A DNA stretch of 64,000 nucleotides from NCBI GenBank assembly GCA_023548195.1, contig JAJHZJ010000251.1:310001-374000 (forward strand), read 5' to 3'. Numbering within the stretch: the first letter of the stretch is position 1; each line of letters begins with the position of its first letter. Source of the DNA: Bettongia penicillata ogilbyi (Eukaryota > Chordata > Mammalia > Diprotodontia > Potoroidae). Positions 37,101 to 46,079 of the stretch are shown here, one piece after another. Both the position numbers and the translations under genes were made by a program. The notes under the pieces are model-generated. The model saw only the letters and a list, made by a program, of their open reading frames with translations. It was not told the DNA's origin and searched no databases.

Positions 37101-40100
37101 AAAGCAAGTTCACAACTATCTACAGTTTATAATCTTTGAAAGTTGCCCGAAGCATTGAAAGATTAAATGATTTGCCCTAAGTCACCTGTCCAGTATATGT
37201 CAGAAGACCTTCAGGCTCAGGTCTTCCTAACTCTTACCCTAATGGCATTTATTGCTTTTGTTCAATTGTTGTCAGTGGCAAGCAACTCTTTGTGACCCCA
37301 TTTGGGGTTTTCTTGGCAAAGATACTGCAGTGGTTTGCCTTTTCCTCCTCCAGCTCATTTTACAGATGAGGAAACTGAGGCAAACAGGGTTAAGTGACTT
37401 GCCCATGGTCACACAGCTTAAGTATCTGAGGCCAGATTTGAACTCAAGAAGATAAGCCTTACTGACTCCAGGCCTGATACTTTATCCACTGCCACCAAGT
37501 CACCCAAGGGCATGTGGCATTTTGAAAACTAATAATTTCAGTTCATTTCACTTACCTACCAGGGATAAATTGAGCTGGTCCACTAAATAGGCAAGGAAGT
37601 CAAGCCTTCCTTCCTGCCTGGGGCATAAAAATCCTAGCCTAGGGGCAATTGGTGCTTGCCTCTAGCTGCTTTATAGGAAGTGCTTTCCAGGGTGTGCAGT
37701 ATCCGCAGGAGGAGAATACTATTGTTTGAGCTTATATCCTTCTGAATGCATTCTCTCTTAAACTCTTATTTAACCAAGTGGCTTTTCATTGTAGATTTTG
37801 TGTCCTCTAAGTATTTATTACATTTTAAAACCTTAAAATTGCTTTAGAATTGATCTACAACATTACCTGTAATAAAACATGTATAGAACAACTCAAATTA
37901 CTGTTATTATGACTTATGTTCCTATAAATTTTCATTTCCAACTTGGAGACCATGCCAAGTTATTTTCTTAAAGTTTAACAACAGCCATTATTACTAACAA
38001 TCCATTAACTGGACATACAATTTAATAACAAGAGTGTTTAAAGATAATATAAAAGTAGTACTTAAAATTGACATCATCAAACTTCAAAGTACCTTCTCTA
38101 ACTCTTCAAGTCTCTGCCTTTCTTTTTCTTGCAGTTCCAACTCTAACTGTTGCTAAACATACAAACATAAATAAATAGAAGAAATAAATTAGAATAATAT
38201 GAGCTACTATGGATCTGTTTTTCTATTCTTATCTATATCTTATTCTATTTCCCAGAAGAAATAAAATTGCATGAATCCTCCTAAATTTCACAAACACACA
38301 AAAAATATTTAATAAAATATTTAAATTCTTAAAAATGGCTACTAAGAACAAACATTGCAAGTAAATGTCCTTTATAACCAAATTGTACCTATAGTTGACA
38401 AAAAAAATCAAGTAATTTTCTTATCCATGAAGCTACCAATTTTAAGATTTCAAGAGTTACACAAAAAGTCTCACTAGTCAAAGATTAGCCCTCATATAGA
38501 TAACTCTTGATCATTTAAGGTAGTGGAAGAAAAGTCTTAGATATATTCCTTCAAGTCACAAATAATCAAAATAGTTTAAGCATAAATAAACCACCATTTC
38601 ACAATGACACAACTGATGACTGTCATGCTCTTATTTTATCTCAAAAATGACTCAGTATCAACTGCTTTTGCCCACGCTACTATTTCTGGTTAGATCATTT
38701 GTTTATAATATGGATGAGGATCCTTTGGTTTTGCTGGGACAAAAAGGTGCTCCCTAAATTGGGCCTTAGATAGTGAACTGCTGTGCCTGCTACCTTCAGA
38801 GCTAAATCTCTTTAGTGGTCTAATAAACCTGACTGTTAAAAAGCACCAACAATGATAATAATGACAGCTAACATTTGTAGAGCATTTTAAAGTATACAAA
38901 ATGCTTAGAGTGGTTAACCCTACTGGTAACAAGCCTTTCTATTTTTAAAATGATGTCTTTTCCCCTCTCCTCCCTCCCTCCTCTCTCATCTCCCTTACTC
39001 TCTCTTCATTTTAACCCCACCCTAATAAGATACTTGTACTCACTCGGTACTTAATATATATTTGTTGAATTTTGTTTAATTTTAATGTAATCATTTTAAT
39101 TAATTTAAACATCCTTCAGTTGCTTCCCTACCCCTACACCTCCTGCCTTGTGGAAGAAAAGTGGATCTCCATCACTGAGTCAGTGGTTGTTCAATTGTGT
39201 CCAATTCTTCATGACCACATTTGAATTTTTTTGACAAAGATACTGTTAAAAGTGAGTCAGTTTAACAAGCCCCCAACAGTGAGAAACATGCTCACCTTAA
39301 ACAAAGAAGTGTTATGAAATCTTTACATCCATTCCCCCTGAATGGATGGGTAGCCTCCCTCAGTAAGAAGACTACAACACATGCAGGAAGGTGGGGCTTC
39401 TTATGCTGTTTTCTGAACTTTAAATCTCCCATGACCGATCCCCTGACCACGTGACCCCATGTTCTCCTCTGATAGGCCCTTCCTCACACAGCTCCTTGGG
39501 CCTGCATATCAGTCCCTGACCTCCAACCTGTCCATGCTAGGTCACAACCCCATCACCTAGGAATACGGACAACAGAACTTTACTCCCCACAGATACTGAA
39601 ATGGTTTGCCATTTCCTTCTCCAGCTCATTTTATAGAAAAGGAAACTGAGCCAAACAGGGTTAAGTTAAGCCTAGGGTCACACAACTAGCAAGTGTCCAG
39701 TACCAGATTTGAACTCATGAAGATGAAGCTTCCTGATTCCAAACCCAGTACTCTTATCTCCTGTGCCACCTAGCTGCCCACTAGCATAAGTAATGAGTGA
39801 CTCTACTTTAACAATTGAAAAAAAAGAGTAACTTCTAAATCATTAGAAGAAAAGTCTCTGGCAGCAGGATCAAAAAGCTTATAGTTTCTCCCCGGATTCT
39901 GCTAACCTTGCCTTGGTCTAAGAAGCTACATACCATTCCCTTTATCTCCTCCACACTTCTCTTGATTTTCAGGAAAAACAATGAAAAGTCCTGGGCAAAA
40001 TGGTTCTCCTGTACTTTTTTACATTGGGTGGTTAGGTTTTGTTTTGGTTTGGTTTTACCCTTGCCCTGTAGTGTCTGTTTCAAGGTAGCTGAACTAACCC

Positions 40101-40629
40101 CAGCATTACAGACGGAGAGACAGCGACAGAGACAGAGATGGATAAATAGACATAGATACAGACAGACATTTACACTATTTCACAAGTTTAAGAAAAGTCA
40201 CAAAGTGCCTACTGTGATCAAGAATACATCAGAAACTATTTCTAAGACTAAGAAAAGCCAGATTTTATTCCTAAAGGATGAATGTCACCTGTTGAAACAA
40301 CAGCTCCTCTTCTTTCAATTGTTTCAACATTTCTTGCTCCATCCTCGCTAACTCTTGCTCTTCCTGCAGCTGAGCCAGTTCCCTTTGCCTCTAGCACCAT
40401 ATTAAAAAAAAAAAATTGTATGAGTAGTTAAAATGCACCCACCAGACCATCTGATTTGATTGCTTCCTTCCTTCATACTCACCAATTCTTCTGCGACCAT
40501 ATTTTTCTGATATTTGTAAAGCCAGAAGGCTAGGTACTCAATTGGATCAGCTGGTTGAAATTTGACTATTTCTGCAAGGGCTTGACTCAGGCATCGACCA
40601 AGGAACTTTTGAAGGTATCTGGACTCCAT
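31078..40629 (-). CDS. DYDC1: DYDC1, DPY30 domain-containing protein 1 (seven coding exons)
   Basis: Coding segments in transcript order are 40629-40483, 40390-40289, 38152-38093, 36806-36747, 32815-32747, 31943-31848 and 31113-31078. Joined, they give 189 codons plus a stop, close to the roughly 177 residues I recall for human DYDC1. Every junction has AG/GT signals and every intron is phase 0. Residues 1-49 hold the DPY30-type dimerisation motif with DPIEYLAFWLYKY. Residues 50-123 are Glu/Gln/Arg/Leu-rich and probably coiled coil. An acidic segment follows, then the conserved block DRYGAPNLSRVEELEEP, which is the strongest evidence for orthology. DPY30-type motifs dock onto amphipathic helices in chromatin and axonemal complexes. 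DYDC1 is reported as testis-enriched and linked to acrosome formation (family knowledge). It lies head-to-head with DYDC2, separated by a CpG island. The non-coding first exon was not located with certainty. Confidence 0.9.
31848..31943 (-). CDS. DYDC1: DYDC1 conserved C-terminal exon
   Basis: A 96-nt phase 0-0 exon with acceptor TTGTAG and donor GTAAGT. It encodes DDLNKTLAEISDRYGAPNLS followed by RVEELEEPTLSE. This block is the most conserved DYDC1 segment outside the DPY30 motif and identifies the gene as DYDC1 rather than DYDC2. Confidence 0.93.
32540..32680 (+). repeat. L2-type LINE 3' terminus, in a DYDC1 intron
   Basis: AATGTAAGCTCTCTGAGGAC and GGCACTTAATAAATGTGTGT are the L2 terminal landmarks. 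It lies 70 nt beyond a DYDC1 exon. Confidence 0.8.
32747..32815 (-). CDS. DYDC1: DYDC1 acidic exon (23 codons)
   Basis: A phase 0-0 exon with acceptor TTATAG and donor GTAAGG. It encodes an acidic stretch, SEYEEEQSGEEEETIVET then TPVEG. Human DYDC1 has a divergent segment here, so the call rests mainly on the strong splice sites, the phase and the position between two recognisable exons. Confidence 0.72.
33180..33470 (+). repeat. Old interspersed repeat, family not named
   Basis: GATGGTGGTACCCTTGAC, TTTTGGACATTTTGAGTATA and GAGACATCCAGTTCAAGATG recur, diverged, at 42290-42430. I recognise the pattern as a common ancient mammalian repeat but cannot assign it. Confidence 0.5.
33490..33965 (+). 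repeat. L2-type LINE fragment, sense
   Basis: The order CACTTGTACTATTGTAAAAG, CTCCCTGGGTCCATT, TTACATCACCCCCAGAATGA fits the L2 3' region. Three overlapping short frames here are repeat-derived. Confidence 0.6.
34000..34770 (-). mobile_element. L1 fragment, antisense
   Basis: T-rich sequence with CCTCTGAGCACCACACTGGT and CACCCAGTCATTATTTAATA, resembling antisense central L1 ORF2. No frame survives. Confidence 0.5.
34790..34920 (-). repeat. MIR-type SINE, antisense
   Basis: TTGAGAGGTTAAGCTACTGG and GGAATATGAACTCAGGTCTT are antisense MIR. Confidence 0.7.
34980..35262 (+). repeat. L2-type LINE 3' end, sense
   Basis: TTCAAGGCTCAGCTAAAGTC, ATTAGACTATAAACTCCTTG and TTAGTACAGTGCCTGGACAT give a well-preserved L2 terminus. 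Confidence 0.85.
35265..35410 (-). repeat. WSINE1-like SINE 3' part, antisense
   Basis: Read on minus, GACCCAGATGGCTCCTGAGG, TTGCACAGCCCTCCCTCCC and CATGATGTCATGGTTC match the 3' module of the SINE at 5150-5453. Confidence 0.7.
35640..35870 (+). repeat. MIR-type SINE, sense
   Basis: CCTGAAATCAGATAGACCCA, TCATCTGTAAAATGGGGATA and the tail before 35880. Confidence 0.85.
35990..36150 (-). repeat. MIR-type SINE, antisense
   Basis: CATTTTACAGACAAGAAAAC and CCGAGATCACATTAATAGTA mark the antisense core. Confidence 0.7.
36747..36806 (-). CDS. DYDC1: DYDC1 20-codon helix exon, copy 2
   Basis: A 60-nt exon, phase 0-0, with acceptor ATTCAG followed immediately by CAG (a NAGNAG acceptor, so one Gln may be optional) and donor GTACTT. 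It encodes QRLEMEMQERERLMLEELEK, a duplicate of the exon at 38093-38152. Because both copies have phase 0 and equal length, skipping either would keep the reading frame. Confidence 0.88.
37255..37505 (-). repeat. MAR1-like SINE, antisense, near full length
   Basis: The tail comes first (TTGTTGTCAGTGGCAAGC, CCCCATTTGGGGTTTTCTTG), then the core (CAGATGAGGAAACTGAGGCA) and the tRNA-like head near 37490. It lies in the intron between the two duplicated DYDC1 exons. Confidence 0.85.
38093..38152 (-). CDS. DYDC1: DYDC1 20-codon helix exon, copy 1
   Basis: A 60-nt exon, phase 0-0, with acceptor GTTTAG and donor GTACTT. It encodes QQLELELQEKERQRLEELEK. It is clearly paralogous to the next exon (36747-36806): 14 of 20 residues match in a straight comparison and both end with the codons GAG AAG followed by GTACTT. 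The flanking intron is partly shared too (see findings). Confidence 0.88.
39183..39780 (-). repeat. MAR1-like SINE, antisense, split by a solo LTR
   Basis: Tail parts at 39183-39243, core and head at 39592-39780 (ending TGCCACCTAGCTGCC). The SINE reads continuously once the insert is removed. Confidence 0.85.
39244..39591. mobile_element. Solo LTR of an endogenous retrovirus (348 bp)
   Basis: The insert starts TGTTAAAAGTGAG and ends TACTCCCCACA, with the TG...CA ends of a retroviral LTR. It is flanked by the direct duplication GATAC (39239-39243 and 39592-39596). No internal retroviral sequence is present. It sits inside an older SINE, within DYDC1 intron 1 of the coding region's upstream side. 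Confidence 0.75.
40289..40390 (-). CDS. DYDC1: DYDC1 coiled-coil exon (34 codons)
   Basis: A phase 0-0 exon between acceptor TGCTAG and donor GTGACA. It encodes a Gln/Glu/Leu-rich helix beginning RQRELAQLQEEQELAR and ending ELLFQQ. The heptad-like spacing of Leu/Met and the charge pattern suggest a coiled coil directly after the DPY30 motif. Human DYDC1 has a similar charged helix at this position (recalled, not aligned). Confidence 0.9.
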
Positions 40630-40648
40630 TTGAACCCAGTGAAGACTG
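40483..40648 (-). CDS. DYDC1: DYDC1 exon with start codon and DPY30 motif
   Basis: The start ATG is at 40629-40627 and reads MESRYLQKFLG, the usual DYDC1 N-terminus. The 49-codon reading frame contains DPIEYLAFWLYKYQKN and ends after TTG at the donor GTGAGT (40482-40477). Upstream the acceptor is TTTACACAGCAG, a tandem NAG/NAG, so the exon begins at 40648 or 40645. About 16-19 nt of 5' UTR lie in this exon, so translation starts in the second exon of the transcript and intron 1 runs about 8 kb back to the CpG island. Confidence 0.93.
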
Positions 40649-40984
40649 CTGTGTAAATAAATATATTGTATCGATGCTGAATAACTGTTTCAGCTAAGGT
40701 AACAATATCACATAATGTAGTATGAATAGTAAATGGGAAGATGTCACCAAATAATTTACAGGATAATTAAAGAAAGGTAAAGGTGGAAAAGGGTACTCTA
40801 TGAGAAAAATCTGTCAGCAGCAAAGAAGGTGACTGCTATTCAAAGACCACTGCATCCTAGATACTGGTGGACTAAGACTGTTTTGTATATAAAGGAAAAC
40901 CTAGCAGTCAAGTCTGAGAGGAATAGAGGACACTAAAAATCCCTCGGTGCCCTATATCTGGAGACAATACCTCAACGGGCTCAA

Positions 40985-41285
40985 TTAAGTTCAGACAACA
41001 AAGTAAAAAGTGCACAGCAGAGAACAAAAAAAACCTACAAGGAAGCAAAGAAAAGATGGACAGTTTTTAACATAATGCACAGTATTTAATATATAGGTTT
41101 TCTTGAAATGATAAGTTATTGATATATATTCTGAAAATCCTCTCCTATGTTCTGCTGTGCACATGACATGGTGTTTTTTCTTCTTTTTTTCTTTTATATT
41201 TCAGTTTAACATTTAAATTTATATTTCTTTTTATTATGTATTTTAAGTTTTAGTATTTATTTAAAAATTAAAAAAAAAAACAAGT
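40985..41285 (+). mobile_element. LINE 3' end related to 29030-29285
   Basis: GCACAGCAGAGAACAAAAAA and GAAAAGATGGACAGTTTTTA correspond in order to the end of the ORF1-only LINE at 26460-29285. It ends in an A-rich run. Confidence 0.65.
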
Positions 41286-41539
41286 TCAGACAATTACATA
41301 TAAGTGAAGTTGCCAGGGGACTACATAGTATGATGTGAGGGATGCTGACAGCCTAAAAGTTATCTTCAAGGCTTTAAAGCCCCTAAATGAGTCTTCCTTA
41401 TAGACTTTTCCACAGTATCTAAAATTCCCACAAGTCATTTCTTTATCTCTCACTATAAAGAAAACATGCTATCTTGAAGAAGTAACACATGAAGTCTTTA
41501 ACAAACAACAAGTGTCATTTTGTAGAAAGAATGTTCGTT

Positions 41540-41705
41540 TTGGAGTTTAAAAACTTTGATCTGAATACTGACTTGACTACTTATTACCTGACTGACCCTC
41601 AATAAATCAATTAATCTCTCTAGATTTCAGTTTCCTAAACTGTAAAATGATGAGGTTAGAATAGTTCCATAATATACCTTTCTAACTGTAAATCCTGCAA
41701 TCTCA
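41540..41705 (+). repeat. MIR-type SINE, sense
   Basis: TTTCAGTTTCCTAAACTGTA followed by ATGATGAGGTTAGAATAG. Confidence 0.7.
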
Positions 41706-41739
41706 TTAACACATATGCATTAAATTGGCTTGTCAATTA

Positions 41740-42560
41740 GTAGATAAACATTTATAAAGCACCTACTATGTGTTAAGACAAAGACTGGAGACTGGAAGGC
41801 AAAGAAGGGTAAAAGATGGTCTGCTCTCCAGGAACTCACAGTCTAATGTGGTAAACATGCATACAACTACATACAAACAAGATAAAGACATGATAAACTG
41901 AAACCAATCAACAGAATAAAGACCCTAAAATTAAGGGAGATTGGGAAAAGACAACTTCCTATAACAAGTCAGATTTTAACTGGGACTTGACAGAAGCCAG
42001 GAAACAGAGATGAGAAGGAAGAACATTCCAGACATGGGGAACAATCATTGAAAGTGCATAGAATGAGGAGATGGGGTCACTAGTTCAAGGAAGGGAGGGG
42101 GAGGGGAAAGTTGGTGGGAGGAAGAAGTAATGAAGGGATTCAGGGTGGGTAATGGGGAGAGATATAAAGCAGAAGACCGAAAAAGAGTGAGGAGACACAC
42201 AGGCTATGAAAGACTGAACATCAAACACAAGATTTTCTATTTGATCCTTGAAGTGATAAAATAAGGAGCTGAGGATTTCCAGTAGGGTTGTAAACCAGGG
42301 TGACTGGGAAGATGATGGTGCTCTGAATGCTAATAGGGAAGTCAGGAAGAGGAAAGGGTTTGAGGAGAAAGAGAATAAGTTCGATTTTGGATGTGCTAAA
42401 CATAAGATGCCTACTGAGGTCATTAGGCAGGATCCTAAAGAAATGACAAATGATGAGTAAGATGAGAATCTTTCATTGTGAGATAAGTAATGATAATACC
42501 GAGAGGGCAGTACTAGACTGGGAGACAAAACCGAGAACCTAACCGTCCATGGGACAATAA
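41740..42560 (+). repeat. Old interspersed repeat, family not named
   Basis: AAGCACCTACTATGTGTTAA, CTCCAGGAACTCACAGTCTA, AGAACATTCCAGACATGGGG and TTCTATTTGATCCTTGAAGT occur in the order seen in a widespread ancient mammalian repeat. The long minus-strand frame at 42579-42085 lies in it and has no domain. Confidence 0.55.
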
Positions 42561-43129
42561 TGACCAAAGGTAAAAACAAAAATGGTGTAAGAACAAAAGA
42601 AAAAAAGAAGCCTCAGGGGCCAGTAGCATTCAATTATTGTCTGGGCATTGCTACCCATTTCTATATAGAGACAATCAGTTAACTTTTGTGAGGAGGCAGA
42701 CAGTTGTCTTCAAATATTTTAGAATCCTTTTGTAAAACTGAAAATGGTTACATTCTATATTAGACTAAAAAGACAGACTAGACAATAGGTGGAAATAACT
42801 TAAATGAACAGATCACAGATCAACATTAGGAAAAACTAACTGTTATGCAGTGATACAGCTTGCTCAGATGGGTAAACCTCTTAAAACAATGGTTTCCAAA
42901 CTTTAATGCATGCTCCTCATTAAAAAAAAAAAGCTGCCACATTTCATTTTCAAAACCTTGCAATTCATTTACTTAGTTTATATTTAATTTAAATAAAATC
43001 ATTAAAAAACTTACCCTTTTATAACACAAATCTTAAGTATAAAAGAATATAACAGAAATATTTGTTGACTGAAAAATTCCTTTGCAGATTTCACATTTAT
43101 ATCTTACAAAATAAAAAGAGGCAGTTAAG

Positions 43130-43318
43130 GAACTCATTAAAATTGAACTGTTTACATTCCTACATGGAAAGATGTTATTTGTAACTCATGAGACCTTTTT
43201 CAATATTAGGGTAGTTAGAAGGAATTATATGTGTGTGTGTGTGTGTGTGTAGGTGTGTATGGGTATGTATGTATGTGTATATTATATGTGTATAGGTATG
43301 TATATGTACATGGATGTA

Positions 43319-43371
<53 letters not shown>

Positions 43372-44215
43372 CACATAGAAGGCACAGGATGAGCTGAATA
43401 TGAAGGGAGAGTATCTAAAAAAAATAAAATTTACTGTTGAGTGGGATGTCCCAGGAGTAAGAGAAAGCGAGAGGTAGAATGTAGCAAATCATCTCAAATA
43501 AAGGAGGCAAGAAAGAGTTTATACAATGGAGGGGAAGAGTGGGTAGATGAAAGGAAAGAAGTGAGCCTTATTCTCATGGGATTTGGCTTAAAGAGGGAAT
43601 AACACACACCCACTGGATATGGAAATCTATTTTACCCTGCAGGAAAGCAAGGGGAAAGGGGACAGGAGAGGGAAGATAATAGAAGGGACAGCAAATTGGG
43701 GAATGGAATAATAAGAAGAAAACATTATTATGGGAGGACAGGTCAAGGGAGAGAATGGAATAAATGAAGGGCAGGATAGGACAGAGGGACATATGGTTAG
43801 TCTTTTACAACATAACTATTATGGAAGTGTTTTGCACTGTAACACATGTATGACCTATATTGAATTGTTTGTTTTCTCAGTGAGGGTGAGTGGGGAGAGA
43901 GGAAGGGAGTGAATATGGAACTCAAAGCTTTAATAATGAATGTTAAAAATTGTTTTAGCATGCAACTGGAAGATAAGAGATATAGGCAATGGGGATTAGA
44001 AATCTATTTTGCTCTACAGGAAAATAGAGGGGAGAAGGATGAAAGAAGGTGGGGTAATAGAGGGAGTACAGACTGGAGGAAGTGGTGGATGGGATGCATA
44101 TTGTCCTGGGGTGGGGGTGGGGAGAGATGGGGAGAAAATTTTGAATTCAAATTCTTGTGGAAGTGAATGTTGAGAACTGAAAAATAAATAAATTATATAT
44201 AAAAAAATTAAAAGA
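43130..44215 (+). mobile_element. HAL1-like element C, 3' part only
   Basis: It starts just after ORF1 (AATTGAACTGTTTACATTCC) and follows the 3' UTR of elements A and B to GAATTCAAATTCTTGTGG and an A-rich tail (AAATAAATAAATTATATAT). It lies in the large DYDC1 intron. Confidence 0.75.
43229..43370 (+). repeat. (TG)n-(TA)n microsatellite inside HAL1-like element C
   Basis: About 12 TG units, a degenerate GTATGTAT section, then about 20 TA units. Confidence 0.92.
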
Positions 44216-44219
44216 GGCA

Positions 44220-45540
44220 GCATGATAGGAAGTCTGCACCAGAGTCAGGATCATTTGCCTGGTCTCAAAGAAGCCACATGTGAAACCAGGCAAGTCACTC
44301 ACATCTTACTACCCCTAAGCAATAAGACTAAACCAAAATAATAACCAGAATAATAAAATTATTCATATGAAGAGCAGGTTTGTTTTTCAAGGCAGCATTT
44401 CTCTAAATCACTAAATTCTCTAACTCTAAATCACTCATCACTAAATCACTTATTTCCGGTCACTAATGAAAACCAGTATTTTTGTCTTTAGTTAACAGCA
44501 GACAATTCTATTCACACAAGTAAGATGTTATGAACATTAGTAAAACATTTCACTTTGATTACTGTGTCAATTGCCACCCCTAGGAACACCCATCCTTCCA
44601 TGGGGCATATAAATGTTGAGTCGGTTCCATGAGAGATCTTTGACATTTGAGTGTCACTGACCCATTCTATTGGTAATATGATAGCATTATTAATAAAATG
44701 ATTAATTACCCCAGAAAACATGTCTCTTGAAATTTTTAAACACCACAGTATGAATCTGAGAATCTTGCATTGATGTTGAATACCTAGTTTTTTGAAATTA
44801 TCCAAAAAATACACTAATTTCAGAAGGAAATTTTTGTTATTATATATATTTATAATTATAATATAAAGTTATTATATATATATATAGTTTGCTTCACCTT
44901 TATTGTTATCATCAAGAAAATGGCAATTTCTTCTTTTACTTTAAAAACCATTCAAAGTACTTTGGCATAGGAAAGTCATACATTTATAGCAATAACATAA
45001 AAATAACCTAGGCTTTGCCTCTAAATTGTCATGTAATTTTACAAGTCTTCCTTTTATGGATGGTGTTTTTTTTTTAATAAAGTAGGTTATTTTTGTCACA
45101 ATGTTAAAAACTCTATGTTGTTCCTCATTCATATTTCTTAATAAATTGTGAAGCATGATATATGCAAATTGCACAAGGGGATACATTTTAAGTAATGCTT
45201 ACAGACTTGGATTTCATTCAGTGATAAGTTCCCAGTGCAGAGTCCAATGCAATTCTCCCACACAATATAATTGTCATTTAAAAATTCATCAGTGACATAG
45301 AAATTTTCTCTTAATGTGGTACTGTCCCTAATAAGTTCACAAAGTAACAAATCTTCCCTAACAGTATCCTACGTATGTAAGCAAATGAAAAATTTTAACA
45401 ATATCTATTATGCAATGCAAAATAAGATTTGCTTGCCAATTAATTATTCACAGAAGTCTTCAAGTATAAGGGCCTTCTTCTTCCTACAGAAGCTGCTTCG
45501 CAAATGATCCAGCAACCATCATTTCAACTATATCAACAAC
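44220..45540. other. DYDC1: DYDC1 intron sequence, no exon seen
   Basis: Mostly unique AT-rich sequence with a TA-rich run at about 44840-44892. Several short frames on minus (44814-44512, 45186-44941, 45350-45138) have no splice support or domain. Confidence 0.5.
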
Positions 45541-45544
45541 TACT

Positions 45545-45700
45545 TCTTGTTGTTCAGTAGTTTCAGTCTTGTCCAACTCTTTATGACCCCACTTGGGGTT
45601 TTCTTGGCAAAGATAATGAAGTAGTTTACCATTTCTTTCTCCAGTTCAATTCACAGGTGGGGAAACTGAGGCAAACAGGGTTAAGTGATTTGCCCAGGAT
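45545..45700 (-). repeat. MAR1-like SINE 3' half, antisense
   Basis: GACCCCACTTGGGGTTTTCT and GAAACTGAGGCAAACAGGGT. It lies head-to-head with the sense copy at 45795-46075. Confidence 0.8.
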
Positions 45701-45794
45701 CCTTAAGCTTGGTTTCCTTAGGGGGCAACTTGATTTGGAGACTGCCTGAGCAAATTCATTTGAGATGACCTTATACCTCAACATTTTCAGGTGC

Positions 45795-46075
45795 CTCTGA
45801 ACCTCAGCAGTAGATAGCATGCTGGACCTGGAGTCAGGAATATTCAACTTTGTGAGTTCAAATCTGGCCTCAGACACTTACTAGCTAAGTGACTTAACCC
45901 CATGTCCTCAGTTACTTCATCTGTATAATGAGCTGGAGAAGGAAATTTCTTCAGTATCACTAGAGATCTAGTATCACTATCTAGAAATCGCTCTAGCATC
46001 TTTGCCAAGAAAACCCTAAACGGGGTCACAAAAAGTTGGATACAGCTGGAACAACTGGACAACGAGAACACATAG
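45795..46075 (+). repeat. MAR1-like SINE, sense
   Basis: Head (GTAGATAGCATGCTGGACCT), core (CAAATCTGGCCTCAGACACT) and tail (AACGGGGTCACAAAAAGTTG) are all present, with a small internal duplication of GATCTAGTATCACTA near 45960. Confidence 0.85.
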
Positions 46076-46079
46076 TCAG

